DNA of 64,000 bases from Polyangia bacterium (lineage in GTDB: Bacteria; Myxococcota_A; Polyangia; Nannocystales; Nannocystaceae), in contig JAUIFF010000006.1 in assembly GCA_030429545.1 (NCBI GenBank), positions 186,001-250,000 on the forward strand, in the 5' to 3' direction. Below the pieces are notes generated by a model. The model was not told where the DNA came from. It searched no databases and saw nothing but the letters and a program-made list of their open reading frames with translations. The translations under genes and the position numbers were made by a program. Of the stretch, positions 43,530 through 52,111 are shown piece by piece (position 1 is the stretch's first letter; each line of letters begins with the position of its first letter).

Positions 43530-44690
43530 GTGGCGCGACTGGGTTCTACGATCATGCCGAGCTCTGGCGAGAAAACAACCCACTTACCCTGGCTGCGATC
43601 GCCGCTGTGGGATCTCGCCCTACTCGGATTTTGCTGGATCCCGTTTTATGCCTGGGTCGTTTGGGGGCTCGGGCTCGACGGAAGCTGGGCGGGCGTCACG
43701 CCAGATGGCACCGGAAATCGAGCCGCACTGGCCCTCGCGTCTGCCGTCGCATTGGGCATAACCTACGTCCATCGCCACTATACGTTCATCCTCGTGTACG
43801 GCGACGGCGGGACGTTTCGCCAGCGAGCGCGGGACTTCATCGTCGCACCAGCTGTGGTCGTCGCCACCTTGGTGGCTGTGCGCGGAGTTTGGGGCGCCGG
43901 GTTTGTCCGCCCCGAAGTGTTCGGGTTCGAGCTCAAGTTTCGCCCGTGGATGGTAATCCTCACACTGACTGGCCTGTGGAACGTGTGGCACACGTTGATG
44001 CAGCGCTACGGAATCTCACGGATCTACGCCGGGAAATTTGGCGATGGTCTCCGGGACAGGTCGCATGGGCGCCGTGAACTTGCGCTGATGTGGGCGTTGG
44101 TCGCGTGGATCGCCTGTGTAGCCCTGATGTTTCGGGCCTCGACGTTTGCCGGAGTTCGCAACGCTCGGCGGGTGTACCGGACGTTCGAACCTGTGATCCA
44201 GGGGGCGCTCGGATGGACAACGCTGGCCGTTGTCACCGGAGTCGTCGCCTGGCTTGCAGTTCGCTGGGCGCGGCACGAATTCTCCGGGAGCCGCCCGCCC
44301 CGCGACCGGATCCCGCGGCTGTGTTTCTTGGCGTCGACGCTATGCCTGCTGTTGGTGTTTATTCTCCACGGCCCGATCGTTGGCTACCTGTGCTTTGGCG
44401 TGGCCCATGCGCTCGAGTATGTGGCGTTTGTTCACCACTTCGGCCAGAAGAAATTTGCACATGCATCAAACACCAGCCCGGTGGCCCGGTTGTTGCGTCG
44501 CCCACTGCTGTTTGCCCCGGCTGCCATCGGACTACTCGTAACAGCCTATTTGCTACTGCGTGACTACCGGCGCACCGATGTGTTTGTCGTCTACTACACC
44601 GGCACGTCGCTGCTGCATTTTTTGTATGACGGGTGGATTTGGAAGGTGCGCAAACCGGAAGTTGCGCGACCCCTGGGCGTGGGTGGGTAG
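43530..44690 (+). CDS. polytopic membrane protein with conserved histidines
   Basis: A 386-aa protein from GTG 43530-43532 (AAGGA 6 bp upstream). Eight or nine hydrophobic segments. Histidine motifs sit at helix ends: YVHRHYTF, WNVWHTLMQRYGISRIY, HALEYVAFVHH and LLHFLYDGWIWK. Such spaced His residues in membrane helices occur in di-iron desaturases/hydroxylases and Brp/Blh-like proteins, but the typical box order is not clear. A metal-dependent membrane oxygenase is possible; not proven. Family not recognised. Confidence 0.65.
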   Translation: MARLGSTIMPSSGEKTTHLPWLRSPLWDLALLGFCWIPFYAWVVWGLGLDGSWAGVTPDGTGNRAALALASAVALGITYVHRHYTFILVYGDGGTFRQRARDFIVAPAVVVATLVAVRGVWGAGFVRPEVFGFELKFRPWMVILTLTGLWNVWHTLMQRYGISRIYAGKFGDGLRDRSHGRRELALMWALVAWIACVALMFRASTFAGVRNARRVYRTFEPVIQGALGWTTLAVVTGVVAWLAVRWARHEFSGSRPPRDRIPRLCFLASTLCLLLVFILHGPIVGYLCFGVAHALEYVAFVHHFGQKKFAHASNTSPVARLLRRPLLFAPAAIGLLVTAYLLLRDYRRTDVFVVYYTGTSLLHFLYDGWIWKVRKPEVARPLGVGG

Positions 44691-45036
44691 CCTCATCCGC
44701 ATAAAACTCGTGCGAGATGCCCGTCTGACGTCGCTCGTGGAGTCAGGGGGCAGCTAGCTTCGATGTAGCATCACGGGTTCGGCGCTCCGCACTCCATGAT
44801 ATCTTTTGATTATACATGTAGATTCGCAGAAGCTGGCTCCTGGACCTACGCTGATTCGGTGCGCTACTCGGTCGACGTGTGGACCCCGCTCATCTCGCTG
44901 TTCTACTTGCATAGACAAGAGAGTCAGAGTCAGCTCGCGCTCTCGAAGGTCGAATTTGTGTCCACGGCAGAACCCCGTGAAATCCATCGAAGAGGGAAGT
45001 CTTAGAATCCGGAAGCGTTCATGCACCTACAACCAA
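44691..45036. other. spacer between convergent genes
   Basis: About 350 bp with no credible gene. It contains TGCATAGACA (44908-44917), TGCACCTACA (45022-45031) and a near copy TGATTATACA (44807-44816). The base composition is more AT-rich around 44790-44830. Confidence 0.5.
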
Positions 45037-45061
45037 CAAAAAAGCCACCTCGTGGGTGGCT
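45037..45061 (-). terminator. intrinsic terminator of mglBA
   Basis: Stem AGCCACC (45043-45049) with GGTGGCT (45055-45061), loop TCGTG, then TTTTTGTTG on the minus strand. It lies 21 bp past the mglA stop codon, so it ends the mglB-mglA transcript. Confidence 0.88.
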
Positions 45062-45081
45062 GTTTGTGGACTAGCGAACTG

Positions 45082-45672
45082 CTAGGATGTCCCTTTGCGC
45101 AGCTCGGCGAGCACCTGCTTGGCCAGTGCTTTGAGCGTGTCGAACACGCCGACGCCGGTGACTGCGATGCCCTCAAACTCCGGCACACCGGTCGGGTTGC
45201 AGACTTCAGACAACTCCTTGACGCTGACGGCACTCGGCAGGTCGCGCTTGTTGTACTGAATGACGTAGGGAATCTTATCGAGTTCGTACCCCTGCTCTTG
45301 CAAGTTGAGCCGGAGGTTGTCGAGGCTCTCGATGTTGGCTTCCATGCGCTCGGCTTGCGAGTCGGCGACGAAGCAGACACCGTCGACCCCCTTGAGGATC
45401 AGCTTGCGGCTGGCGTCGTAAAACACCTGACCGGGCACGGTGTAGAGGTGGAAGCGGGTTTTGAACCCACGAATCTCGCCGAGACTCAGCGGCAAGAAGT
45501 CGAAGAACAGGGTGCGCTCGGTTTCGGTGGCGAGCGAGATCATCTTGCCCTTGGCCTCTGGCCGGGTCTTGTCGTAGATGTACTGCAAGTTTGTGGTTTT
45601 GCCGCACAAACCTGGCCCGTAATAGACGAGCTTACAGTTGATCTCGCGCGAGCTGTAGTTGATGAAAGACAT
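45082..45672 (-). CDS. mglA: MglA, Ras-like polarity GTPase
   Basis: A 196-aa small GTPase that marks the leading pole and switches cell polarity in myxobacteria. P-loop GPGLCGKT (19-26), TLFFDFLP and the switch II region VPGQVFYD (Pro rather than Thr, as in MglA), and YNKRDLP for guanine specificity. Length and motifs match MglA of Myxococcus. It follows mglB with 17 bp between, and a terminator lies 21 bp downstream. Its GTP state should be lowered by the MglB encoded next to it. Confidence 0.97.
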   Translation of the reverse strand: MSFINYSSREINCKLVYYGPGLCGKTTNLQYIYDKTRPEAKGKMISLATETERTLFFDFLPLSLGEIRGFKTRFHLYTVPGQVFYDASRKLILKGVDGVCFVADSQAERMEANIESLDNLRLNLQEQGYELDKIPYVIQYNKRDLPSAVSVKELSEVCNPTGVPEFEGIAVTGVGVFDTLKALAKQVLAELRKGTS

Positions 45673-45689
45673 CCGCTCGGGCCCTCGCT

Positions 45690-46172
45690 TTAGTCGTTAA
45701 ACAGGTTGTCGATATCTTCGTCGGTGATCTCGTCGAACGGATTGTTCTCTTGTGGCATGGCCGCCTTTGCCGCGAGTTCATCGAAGATGCGGGTGAGGTC
45801 GATGCACGCCTTTCGCACGCGCAAACGGACCAATCCCTGGGTAGTGTTTTTGTCAAACAGGACCACGAGGATGATTCGCCGACCCACCAAAGAGATGTGG
45901 ATCGAGATGCCTTTTCCTTCGTGGAAAAGGGCGGCGAACTCATCTTCTTGGAGGAGCTTGGCGATCCCCCCTGTTGCGGCCACATTGCCTGCTACGAGTG
46001 AACTCAGCGACGTCGTGTCGAGGTCGCGGTGGTTACCAGCAGAAGCAACGAGCTGCCCGTTCTTGTCGACGAGGAGGATCGTCTTCGAACGCGAGTCCTG
46101 TTGGAGCTTGTCGGCGATCGCTTGGATCTGCCGAAGCTCTTCTTCGTACATCACGAGCTGTGGATTCAGCAT
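45690..46172 (-). CDS. mglB: MglB, Roadblock/LC7 GTPase-activating protein
   Basis: A 160-aa Roadblock/LC7 protein, GAP of MglA at the lagging pole. Starts ATG 46170-46172 (MLNPQLVMYEEELRQI; an ATG seven codons in is possible). The Roadblock core IADKLQQDSRSKTILLVDKNGQLVASAGN, then ISIHISLVGRRIILVVLFD, matches MglB, with the acidic C-terminal extension (NPFDEITDEDIDNLF) present in MglB. It is first in the mglB-mglA transcript. Upstream is a 240-bp AT-richer spacer likely to carry the promoter. Confidence 0.95.
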   Translation of the reverse strand: MLNPQLVMYEEELRQIQAIADKLQQDSRSKTILLVDKNGQLVASAGNHRDLDTTSLSSLVAGNVAATGGIAKLLQEDEFAALFHEGKGISIHISLVGRRIILVVLFDKNTTQGLVRLRVRKACIDLTRIFDELAAKAAMPQENNPFDEITDEDIDNLFND

Positions 46173-46483
46173 GTTCAAGAAAGGGCTCCTGAAGCGCGTC
46201 GAGGGGTTCGAGACCGGGTAAGAACCCGCAAAACGTAACAAACTCGGGGGAGCAAGTCCATCGTGTTGCGTATCTCTTATCGGTGAGGTTTAGGCATCTT
46301 TTCGCGACCGCGAACGCGAGTTATGGGGCGATTTTTAAATCTGGTGACACCCAGCGCGTGATTTGATTCGGCAAACGTTCAGTGAACGCGCTTGTCTTCA
46401 CTGATTCGCGCCCAATTTTCACGTCTTTTGCGCAGTTCTTAAATGTGGCGATTTAGTGATACCGCAATTCTTTCCAGGCGATC

Positions 46484-47083
46484 TCACAGGCTGCGGCGGT
46501 CAGACAGTGCACGCCGCAGCGTGCTCATATCCGCATACTCGAGTTCGCCGCCAACCGCAACGCCCGAAGCGATGCGCGTGACCTTGACCCCGAGCGGTCG
46601 CAACAACTTTGAAAGGTAAAGGGCCGTCGCGTCGCCTTCGACATTGGGACTGGTCGCCACGATCACTTCGGTGACCACATCGCCCTCGAGCCGCCGCAAC
46701 AACGCCTCGAGTTTGAGCTCCGCTGGGCCGATGCCCGCCAACGGATCGAGCACGCCGTGCAATACATGATAGACGCCGCGATACACTCCAGAGCGCTCAA
46801 ACGCGATCCTGTCTTGGGGCTGGGCAACGACACACACAAGGCTCTGGTCCCGTCGGGCATCGCTACAGCGTTCGCAGATCTCTCCGGTGCACAGGTCGCA
46901 ACAGCGACTGCACATGCTCAACTTGACCTGCAACTCGTCGAGCGCCGAGGCCAGGGCTTTTATGTATTCGCCGTCCGTGCGGGCAAACCACAAAGCCAGC
47001 CGCATCGCCGACTTCTCGCCGATCCCCGGAAGTCGCTTGAGCAACGCCGCGAGCCGCTCGAGCGGATTTTGCTGGGCGGGCAA
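46484..47083 (-). CDS. recR: recombination mediator RecR
   Basis: A 199-aa protein that works with RecF/RecO in gap repair. LLKRLPGIGEKSAMRLALW (helix-hairpin-helix), zinc-finger CSRCCDLCTGEICERC, a Toprim domain with VVAQPQDRIAFE and VIVATSPNVEGDATALYL. Start: TTG 47081-47083 because no ATG or GTG lies nearby and the next upstream gene stops 3 bp before it. Part of the dnaX-ybaB-recR transcript. The usual order is preserved. Confidence 0.95.
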   Translation of the reverse strand: MPAQQNPLERLAALLKRLPGIGEKSAMRLALWFARTDGEYIKALASALDELQVKLSMCSRCCDLCTGEICERCSDARRDQSLVCVVAQPQDRIAFERSGVYRGVYHVLHGVLDPLAGIGPAELKLEALLRRLEGDVVTEVIVATSPNVEGDATALYLSKLLRPLGVKVTRIASGVAVGGELEYADMSTLRRALSDRRSL

Positions 47084-47086
47084 CGC

Positions 47087-47407
47087 CTAGAATCCGGGCA
47101 ATCCACCGGCGAGGCCGGGCGGCAGCAACGAGCCCATGCGCTCCTGGGCCAGGGCCTTGGATTTCTCTAAGGCGTTGTTGACCGCGGCCGCGACCAGATC
47201 TTGGATCATCTCCAAGTCCTCTTCGAGCACGGCCGGCTTGATCTCCACACTCTTGATCCGCTGCCCACCGGTGGCGACAACTTTGACCAAGCCCGAGCCC
47301 GCGGAGCCTGTGACTTCTTGGGTATCGAGGTTTTTTTGCACATGCTCCATCTGCTGACGCAGTTGCTGGGCCTGCCGCATCATGGCTCCGAGATCGAAAT
47401 CAGTCAT
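47087..47407 (-). CDS. ybaB: YbaB/EbfC nucleoid-associated protein
   Basis: A 106-aa DNA-binding protein of the YbaB/EbfC family. Pattern MRQAQQLRQQMEHVQKNLDTQEVTGSAGSGLVKVVATGGQRIKSVEI, then EDLEMIQDLVAAAVNNALEKSKAL, with C-terminal Gly/Pro tail (LLPPGLAGGLPGF) as in most members. Start ATG 47405-47407. It lies between dnaX (68 bp upstream) and recR (3 bp), a widely conserved trio. Acts as a dimeric nucleoid protein; no specific regulatory target can be read here. Confidence 0.95.
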   Translation of the reverse strand: MTDFDLGAMMRQAQQLRQQMEHVQKNLDTQEVTGSAGSGLVKVVATGGQRIKSVEIKPAVLEEDLEMIQDLVAAAVNNALEKSKALAQERMGSLLPPGLAGGLPGF

Positions 47408-47475
47408 GGTCGTGGAGCATACCCGACGCCGCCAAGCGGTTGTCGGGACTTACCGGTTTTGACGTTTCGGCTAGC

Positions 47476-49584
47476 TCACAAGGGGCGGACATCGCGAATG
47501 TTACCGGCGAACGCATGCACGAGTTCTTGGATCGCCGGGTTGTCCCGGGCCTCCTGCTCGACTTCCCGTTGATGTTTGTCGCGCCGCTTCGCCTGCACCA
47601 TTGTCAGGCTTGGCGCTTGCGGCCCCGCTTCGCCGGGGAGCACCTCGAGTTGCACGCTGGCATCGAAGTGGGTTCGGATCGCAGCCTCTAATGCACTGCG
47701 GTATTCGGTGTTGCCCGCCAGTTGGCCAAAGCCGACACCGCCCTGTTTGGTGACCAGTTGCAGGCGGTCGCCGCTGAGGCGCTGAAGTCCGCACTCACTC
47801 AAGAGGGCGTATAGCGAGGGATTGCCGGGACGCAGGCGATCGGTGAGTTGCTCCCACGCTTCGAACGGTTTGAGTTCGGTCCACGCGATCGGATCTTGCT
47901 TGGGTTGCTCGCCGCGTCCACTTGGACAGGTTTGCGAAACACAATCCTGCGGCGGTGGCCCTGGTGGTGTGCGAGCCGTTGGTGGTTGGTTCCGATTCTG
48001 TGGGCCCGGTCGCGTCCCGGCCCTCGACCCCGGCGGTGGCCCCGGACGGGACCCGGGCCGAGGTGGTGCCGGCGGGGGTTCGTTGGGCGGCCCCGCGTGT
48101 GACCGACGCGACGATTTGATCGCTCCCGACTGCCGCGCCATCTCCATCAACTGGTCTTGAAACGTCGATGTCGGCTGGTACCCGCCACGACCCGGAGGTG
48201 CATTGGCGGGACGTTGGTTGGGAGGTGCCGATCGTTCCGGTCGTTCCGGCCGCGTTGGTCGTGCCGGTCGTTCCGGCCGCGTTGGTCGTGCCGATCGTTC
48301 CGGTCGTTGTTGTGCCGGAGGTGCCGGTGTCGGTGGCTGGGAATGGGCCTGGCCCTGGGCCGAACGACCGCGACCCGGAGGAGGTTGTCCGCCAAATCGC
48401 GAGGGACCACGACTTGGAGGAGCCCCCGACGACTGGCCGCCACCACCAATTTGCTCGAGCCGTTCGATCAACCCTCCCAGGGGGATCAGCGGGTCGGTGT
48501 GCACCAGCTCGAGCAGACCCACTTCTAAGATCAACCGCGGGACCCGGGTCCGCGGCAGGGTGTCGACGACCCGCGCGAGGCGATCGAACAGTTGGCTCAA
48601 GACGGTGGCATCGAGGTCCTTGGCCTGGGCCGTCAGCTGTTCATATTCGGCATCGGATGCGTTGACCAGCACATCGCGGCTCCCCGTCAGTTTAACCACC
48701 AACAGGTCGCGCAGGTGTTGCAGCAGCGCCAGCGCAAGTAGTTGCATATCCTGGCCAGACTCGACCACGGCGTTGAACCGCTGCAGGGTTTTGGTGGGGT
48801 CGCGTGCCAGTACCGCTTCGGCGAGTTCGATGACCGCGAGACGGGCCGGCACGCCAATGACGATTCGAACTTCCTCTTCGCTGATCGTCTTTTGCTCACC
48901 GGCAAACGCGATGACCTTGTCGAGCAAGGTCAGGCTGTCACGCACCGAACCATCGCCGGCACGGGCAACGGTGTAGAGCCCGCCCTCCTCGATCTCGAGG
49001 CCTTCCTTCGCCAAAATTGTTTGCATATGCGCAACCAACTGGCGCGGCGCGAGCCGGCGAAAATCAAACCTCGAAACCCGCGACAAAATCGTCGCCGGAA
49101 GCGCGTGGACCTCGGTGGTCGCAAAAATAAACGTCACATGCGGCGGCGGCTCTTCGAGGGTTTTGAGCAGGGCGTTGAACGCCGACCCCGTGAGCATGTG
49201 AACTTCGTCGATGATGTAGATCCGCCGCCTGGCAGTTTGCGGCAGGTACCGAACCTGCTCCCGCAGGTTGCGAACGTTCTCGACCTTGTTGTTGCTCGCA
49301 CCGTCGATCTCGCTGACATCGACACTGCGCCCCTCAATAATGCTGCGGCACTCGTGGCACTCGTTGCACGGATCGATGGTCGGACCCTGTTCGCAGACCA
49401 AGCACTTGGCGAGCAAACGGGCCGCTGATGTCTTGCCGAGCCCACGCGCCCCACAAAACAGATAGGCGTGGTGAATTCGATCGTGAGCGATCGCGTTCGC
49501 CAGGGTGCGGGTGACGTGCTCCTGACCGATGAGCTCCGCGAACCGCTGGGGCCGATACTTGCGCGCAAGGACGACGTAGGTCAC
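47476..49584 (-). CDS. dnaX: DNA polymerase III subunit tau/gamma
   Basis: A 702-aa clamp-loader ATPase. Walker A GARGLGKTS (45-53), a four-Cys zinc module (CLVCEQ...CNECHEC), Walker B IIDEVHML, sensor I ATTEVHALPATI and SRVSRFDFRRL. Domain III follows to about residue 370. Residues 390-570 are a Pro/Arg-rich linker with repeated RPERPARPT units, longer than usual, leading to a C-terminal domain (WEQLTDRLRPGNPSLYALLSEC) for polymerase contact. Start GTG 49582-49584. First gene of dnaX-ybaB-recR. Confidence 0.96.
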   Translation of the reverse strand: MTYVVLARKYRPQRFAELIGQEHVTRTLANAIAHDRIHHAYLFCGARGLGKTSAARLLAKCLVCEQGPTIDPCNECHECRSIIEGRSVDVSEIDGASNNKVENVRNLREQVRYLPQTARRRIYIIDEVHMLTGSAFNALLKTLEEPPPHVTFIFATTEVHALPATILSRVSRFDFRRLAPRQLVAHMQTILAKEGLEIEEGGLYTVARAGDGSVRDSLTLLDKVIAFAGEQKTISEEEVRIVIGVPARLAVIELAEAVLARDPTKTLQRFNAVVESGQDMQLLALALLQHLRDLLVVKLTGSRDVLVNASDAEYEQLTAQAKDLDATVLSQLFDRLARVVDTLPRTRVPRLILEVGLLELVHTDPLIPLGGLIERLEQIGGGGQSSGAPPSRGPSRFGGQPPPGRGRSAQGQAHSQPPTPAPPAQQRPERSARPTRPERPARPTRPERPERSAPPNQRPANAPPGRGGYQPTSTFQDQLMEMARQSGAIKSSRRSHAGPPNEPPPAPPRPGSRPGPPPGSRAGTRPGPQNRNQPPTARTPPGPPPQDCVSQTCPSGRGEQPKQDPIAWTELKPFEAWEQLTDRLRPGNPSLYALLSECGLQRLSGDRLQLVTKQGGVGFGQLAGNTEYRSALEAAIRTHFDASVQLEVLPGEAGPQAPSLTMVQAKRRDKHQREVEQEARDNPAIQELVHAFAGNIRDVRPL

Positions 49585-49692
49585 GGCCGGGAACCTAGCA
49601 TGTGAGCGGTTCGGCGCCTCAACGCTTGATGGCTGCCGACATCACACGGCGACAACCACAGGTCGGCAAAAGAGCCCGCCCCGCACACATCA

Positions 49693-49920
49693 CTAAAAAG
49701 TGAAGTGTTGCGAAATGATCTCTTCGGATTCGGTCGGCTTCGCTGCCGGCCGCGGCTTGACGGCCGTGGGCACGGGAACGCCCGCAGCGTCGAGTTTTTC
49801 CGCAATAATTTCTTCGAGATACCCACTCACGCTCAGCCCCGCAGCTTCACAGTAGTCCTTCAGTCGTTGGTAGGTAATGCCCTTGACCGAGATGCTCCTG
49901 CGAGTCTGCCGCTTTGCCAT
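49693..49920 (-). CDS. small ribbon-helix-helix-like protein
   Basis: A 75-aa basic protein, ATG 49918-49920. RRSISVKGITYQRLKDYCEAAGLSVSGYLEEIIAEKLD has the beta-strand, helix, helix pattern of Arc/CopG ribbon-helix-helix repressors. The tail is Pro/Lys-rich and ends ISQHFTF. No antitoxin partner lies next to it, so a stand-alone regulator is likely. It sits between dnaX and the kinase gene, with a 405-bp AT-rich spacer upstream. Confidence 0.7.
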   Translation of the reverse strand: MAKRQTRRSISVKGITYQRLKDYCEAAGLSVSGYLEEIIAEKLDAAGVPVPTAVKPRPAAKPTESEEIISQHFTF

Positions 49921-50325
49921 GACGTGTGTCCTCCCTGTGCGCTGGTAAAAGCCCCCACTGCCTCTACGTCAACGAAATCCTGCACGCAAGGGCCATTCCA
50001 CCGCGGATGCGCGCCTCCGCTGTGCGCAAGTGCATGTTCGCGCACTTTTTCGGATACAACCATATGAATTTATTCCATAAATATATAAATTCGGGAAAAT
50101 TGAAATTTGTGTGAATCCACAATCAAACCTGATGGTGAATCAAATAATTCGACCACCGATCGCGAGATCTCCGAGATCTCTTCGATGTCCGACCTCGCGC
50201 CCATGTCGAATTTCTGAGCAATTCACGCAATTCGCCGTGTCCACATCCAACCACACCGGCACCACACGACTCCAGATGATCGCAAAGCGTGTTTCGCGTA
50301 TTGTGACTCAAGGGTGTAATCGACG
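49921..50325. other. AT-rich divergent spacer with duplicated palindrome
   Basis: 405 bp without a gene, between the ribbon-helix-helix gene and the kinase gene. Positions 50045-50110 are strongly AT-rich (CATATGAATTTATTCC, AAATATATAAATTC). GAGATCTC occurs twice, at 50164-50171 and 50173-50180, one base apart: a possible operator for the divergently transcribed repressor-like protein. Confidence 0.5.
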
Positions 50326-52098
50326 TTGCTTCCCCGTGAAATAGAACCCGAGGTGGAAACCAAGGTTTTGGCTGAGCCCCCAGCCGAGGCCCCGGACCTC
50401 ACGGGTCAACAATCCGCCCAAACGCTCGGCCGCTACGAGCTGGTCCAGCGACTCGGACATGGCGGAATGGCGACGGTCTACCTGGCGCTCACGCGTGGCC
50501 TCGGCAACTTTCAAAAACTCGTCGCCGTCAAGGTGATCCACCCGCATCTGGCCAACGAACCGGCATTCGTCGATATGTTTCTCAGCGAGGCCCGGATCGC
50601 GGCCTTGCTGCACAATCCGCACATTGGCGAAGTCCTCGATATCGGGCGTAGCGATGGCCTTTACTACATGGTCATGGAGTACATCGAGGGCGAGACGTTA
50701 TCCGCCCTGACACGCCTGTTGTCGACCCAGCAACAGCGCCTGCCGGTGCCCGCGGTGGTCCAAATACTTGCTGATACATGCTACGGGCTCGACGCGGTCC
50801 ACGAACTGCGCGACACCGACGGCAACCCACTCGGGCTCGTCCACCGCGACGTTTCCCCACAAAACCTGCTGATCACGCTCGCCGGGTGGGTCAAGCTCGT
50901 CGACTTTGGGATCGCCAAAGCGGCCGGCCGCGAGTCGAGCACGCTGACCGGGTGCCTGCGCGGGAAGTTGCCGTACATGCCGCCCGAACAGGCGCAGGGC
51001 AAACCCCTGACCCGCGAAACCGACCTGTTTGCCGTCGGCGTGATCGGCTGGGAATTGCTGGCCGGACGGCGGTTGTTTTCGGGGGCAAACGAGGCCGAGA
51101 CCCTCAAGCACGTGTTGGCCTGTGAGATCGAACCGCTGGCCAACATCCGCCCCGACGTCCCCCGCGAGTTGTGCGACCTGCTGCACCGCATGCTCTCGCG
51201 CGACCCGGAGGATCGGCTCGACAGTGCCGCGTTGCTGCGCCGCGAACTGTTGACTGTCCTGCGTACACACTTCGCCGGGTCGCAACCCCGGACCATGCTC
51301 GCCAAGTGGATGCAGACACACTTTGGTGAGCGCCATGCCTACCGCCGGGCGTCCGTGCGTCGGACTGCCAAGCACCCGGTGATCCGCGTGGTCGATCCCA
51401 CCGAGTCAAACGAGTTTACCCCGCCGCGCACACTTTCGTTGGTCCCACCCCTACGCGATGAGAGCCACGCTGCGCTCCCCGTTGAAGATGTACACACACA
51501 AAATCGCAACACCGGGGGAACGTGGCCGATGTGGCTCGGCTTGCCGCTGGTCGGTGCAACGATCGCGGGACTGACAATTTACCTCAGCGGGGTCAGTGCC
51601 AAGCAGTCTCCCGCGCCCGTCGCTGTCGAGCAACCCGCCCCGCAAAAGCCGGCGACACCGGAGCCGAGGACCTCTTCACAGGCGGAGGTGTCGACCGTGG
51701 CGACCCCACCCGAAACAGTTGCCTGGGTTATCCAAACCGATCCCCCGGGTGCGACGATAACCGTGGTCAACGCTCCCGCCACGATTCGCACGGACCTCGA
51801 GCAAGCGGTCGCCGACTCGGTCACCCCGATGCGGCTGGAGCTCCCAAAAGGTTCGACAGAAGTCGAGCTCACCCTCACAAAACATGGGTTTGAGCCGGTT
51901 CACGACCTTCGCATGCCCCTGGCGGATGCCAATCTCTCGTTCGCCCTCAAACCCAAAAGACCCAAATTCCGCACGCCCCTCAAGTCGACCCACAAACACG
52001 ACAAACCCCCGCCCGAAACCAAAAAACCGCCGCCTGATCCCCTTGAAACACCGACCTTCGAGCCGCTAAAAACGAAACAAGGCCATTCGGGAACATGA
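50326..52098 (+). CDS. membrane Ser/Thr protein kinase with PEGA-like C-domain
   Basis: A 590-aa Hanks-type kinase: glycine loop GHGGMATVY (44-52), VAVK (about 67-70), catalytic loop HRDVSPQN, VDFGIAK, and substrate-binding YMPPEQAQG. After residue 300 a basic region and one membrane helix (about 405-425, WLGLPLVGATIAGLTIYL) lead to an extracytoplasmic Pro-rich stretch and a PEGA-like repeat (VIQTDPPGATITVVNAP). Start TTG 50326 or GTG 50353. Start choice uncertain. It is followed 13 bp later by a TPR/PEGA partner gene, an arrangement common in myxobacteria. Confidence 0.9.
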   Translation: MLPREIEPEVETKVLAEPPAEAPDLTGQQSAQTLGRYELVQRLGHGGMATVYLALTRGLGNFQKLVAVKVIHPHLANEPAFVDMFLSEARIAALLHNPHIGEVLDIGRSDGLYYMVMEYIEGETLSALTRLLSTQQQRLPVPAVVQILADTCYGLDAVHELRDTDGNPLGLVHRDVSPQNLLITLAGWVKLVDFGIAKAAGRESSTLTGCLRGKLPYMPPEQAQGKPLTRETDLFAVGVIGWELLAGRRLFSGANEAETLKHVLACEIEPLANIRPDVPRELCDLLHRMLSRDPEDRLDSAALLRRELLTVLRTHFAGSQPRTMLAKWMQTHFGERHAYRRASVRRTAKHPVIRVVDPTESNEFTPPRTLSLVPPLRDESHAALPVEDVHTQNRNTGGTWPMWLGLPLVGATIAGLTIYLSGVSAKQSPAPVAVEQPAPQKPATPEPRTSSQAEVSTVATPPETVAWVIQTDPPGATITVVNAPATIRTDLEQAVADSVTPMRLELPKGSTEVELTLTKHGFEPVHDLRMPLADANLSFALKPKRPKFRTPLKSTHKHDKPPPETKKPPPDPLETPTFEPLKTKQGHSGT

Positions 52099-52111
52099 GC
52101 CCTGAGCGAAC

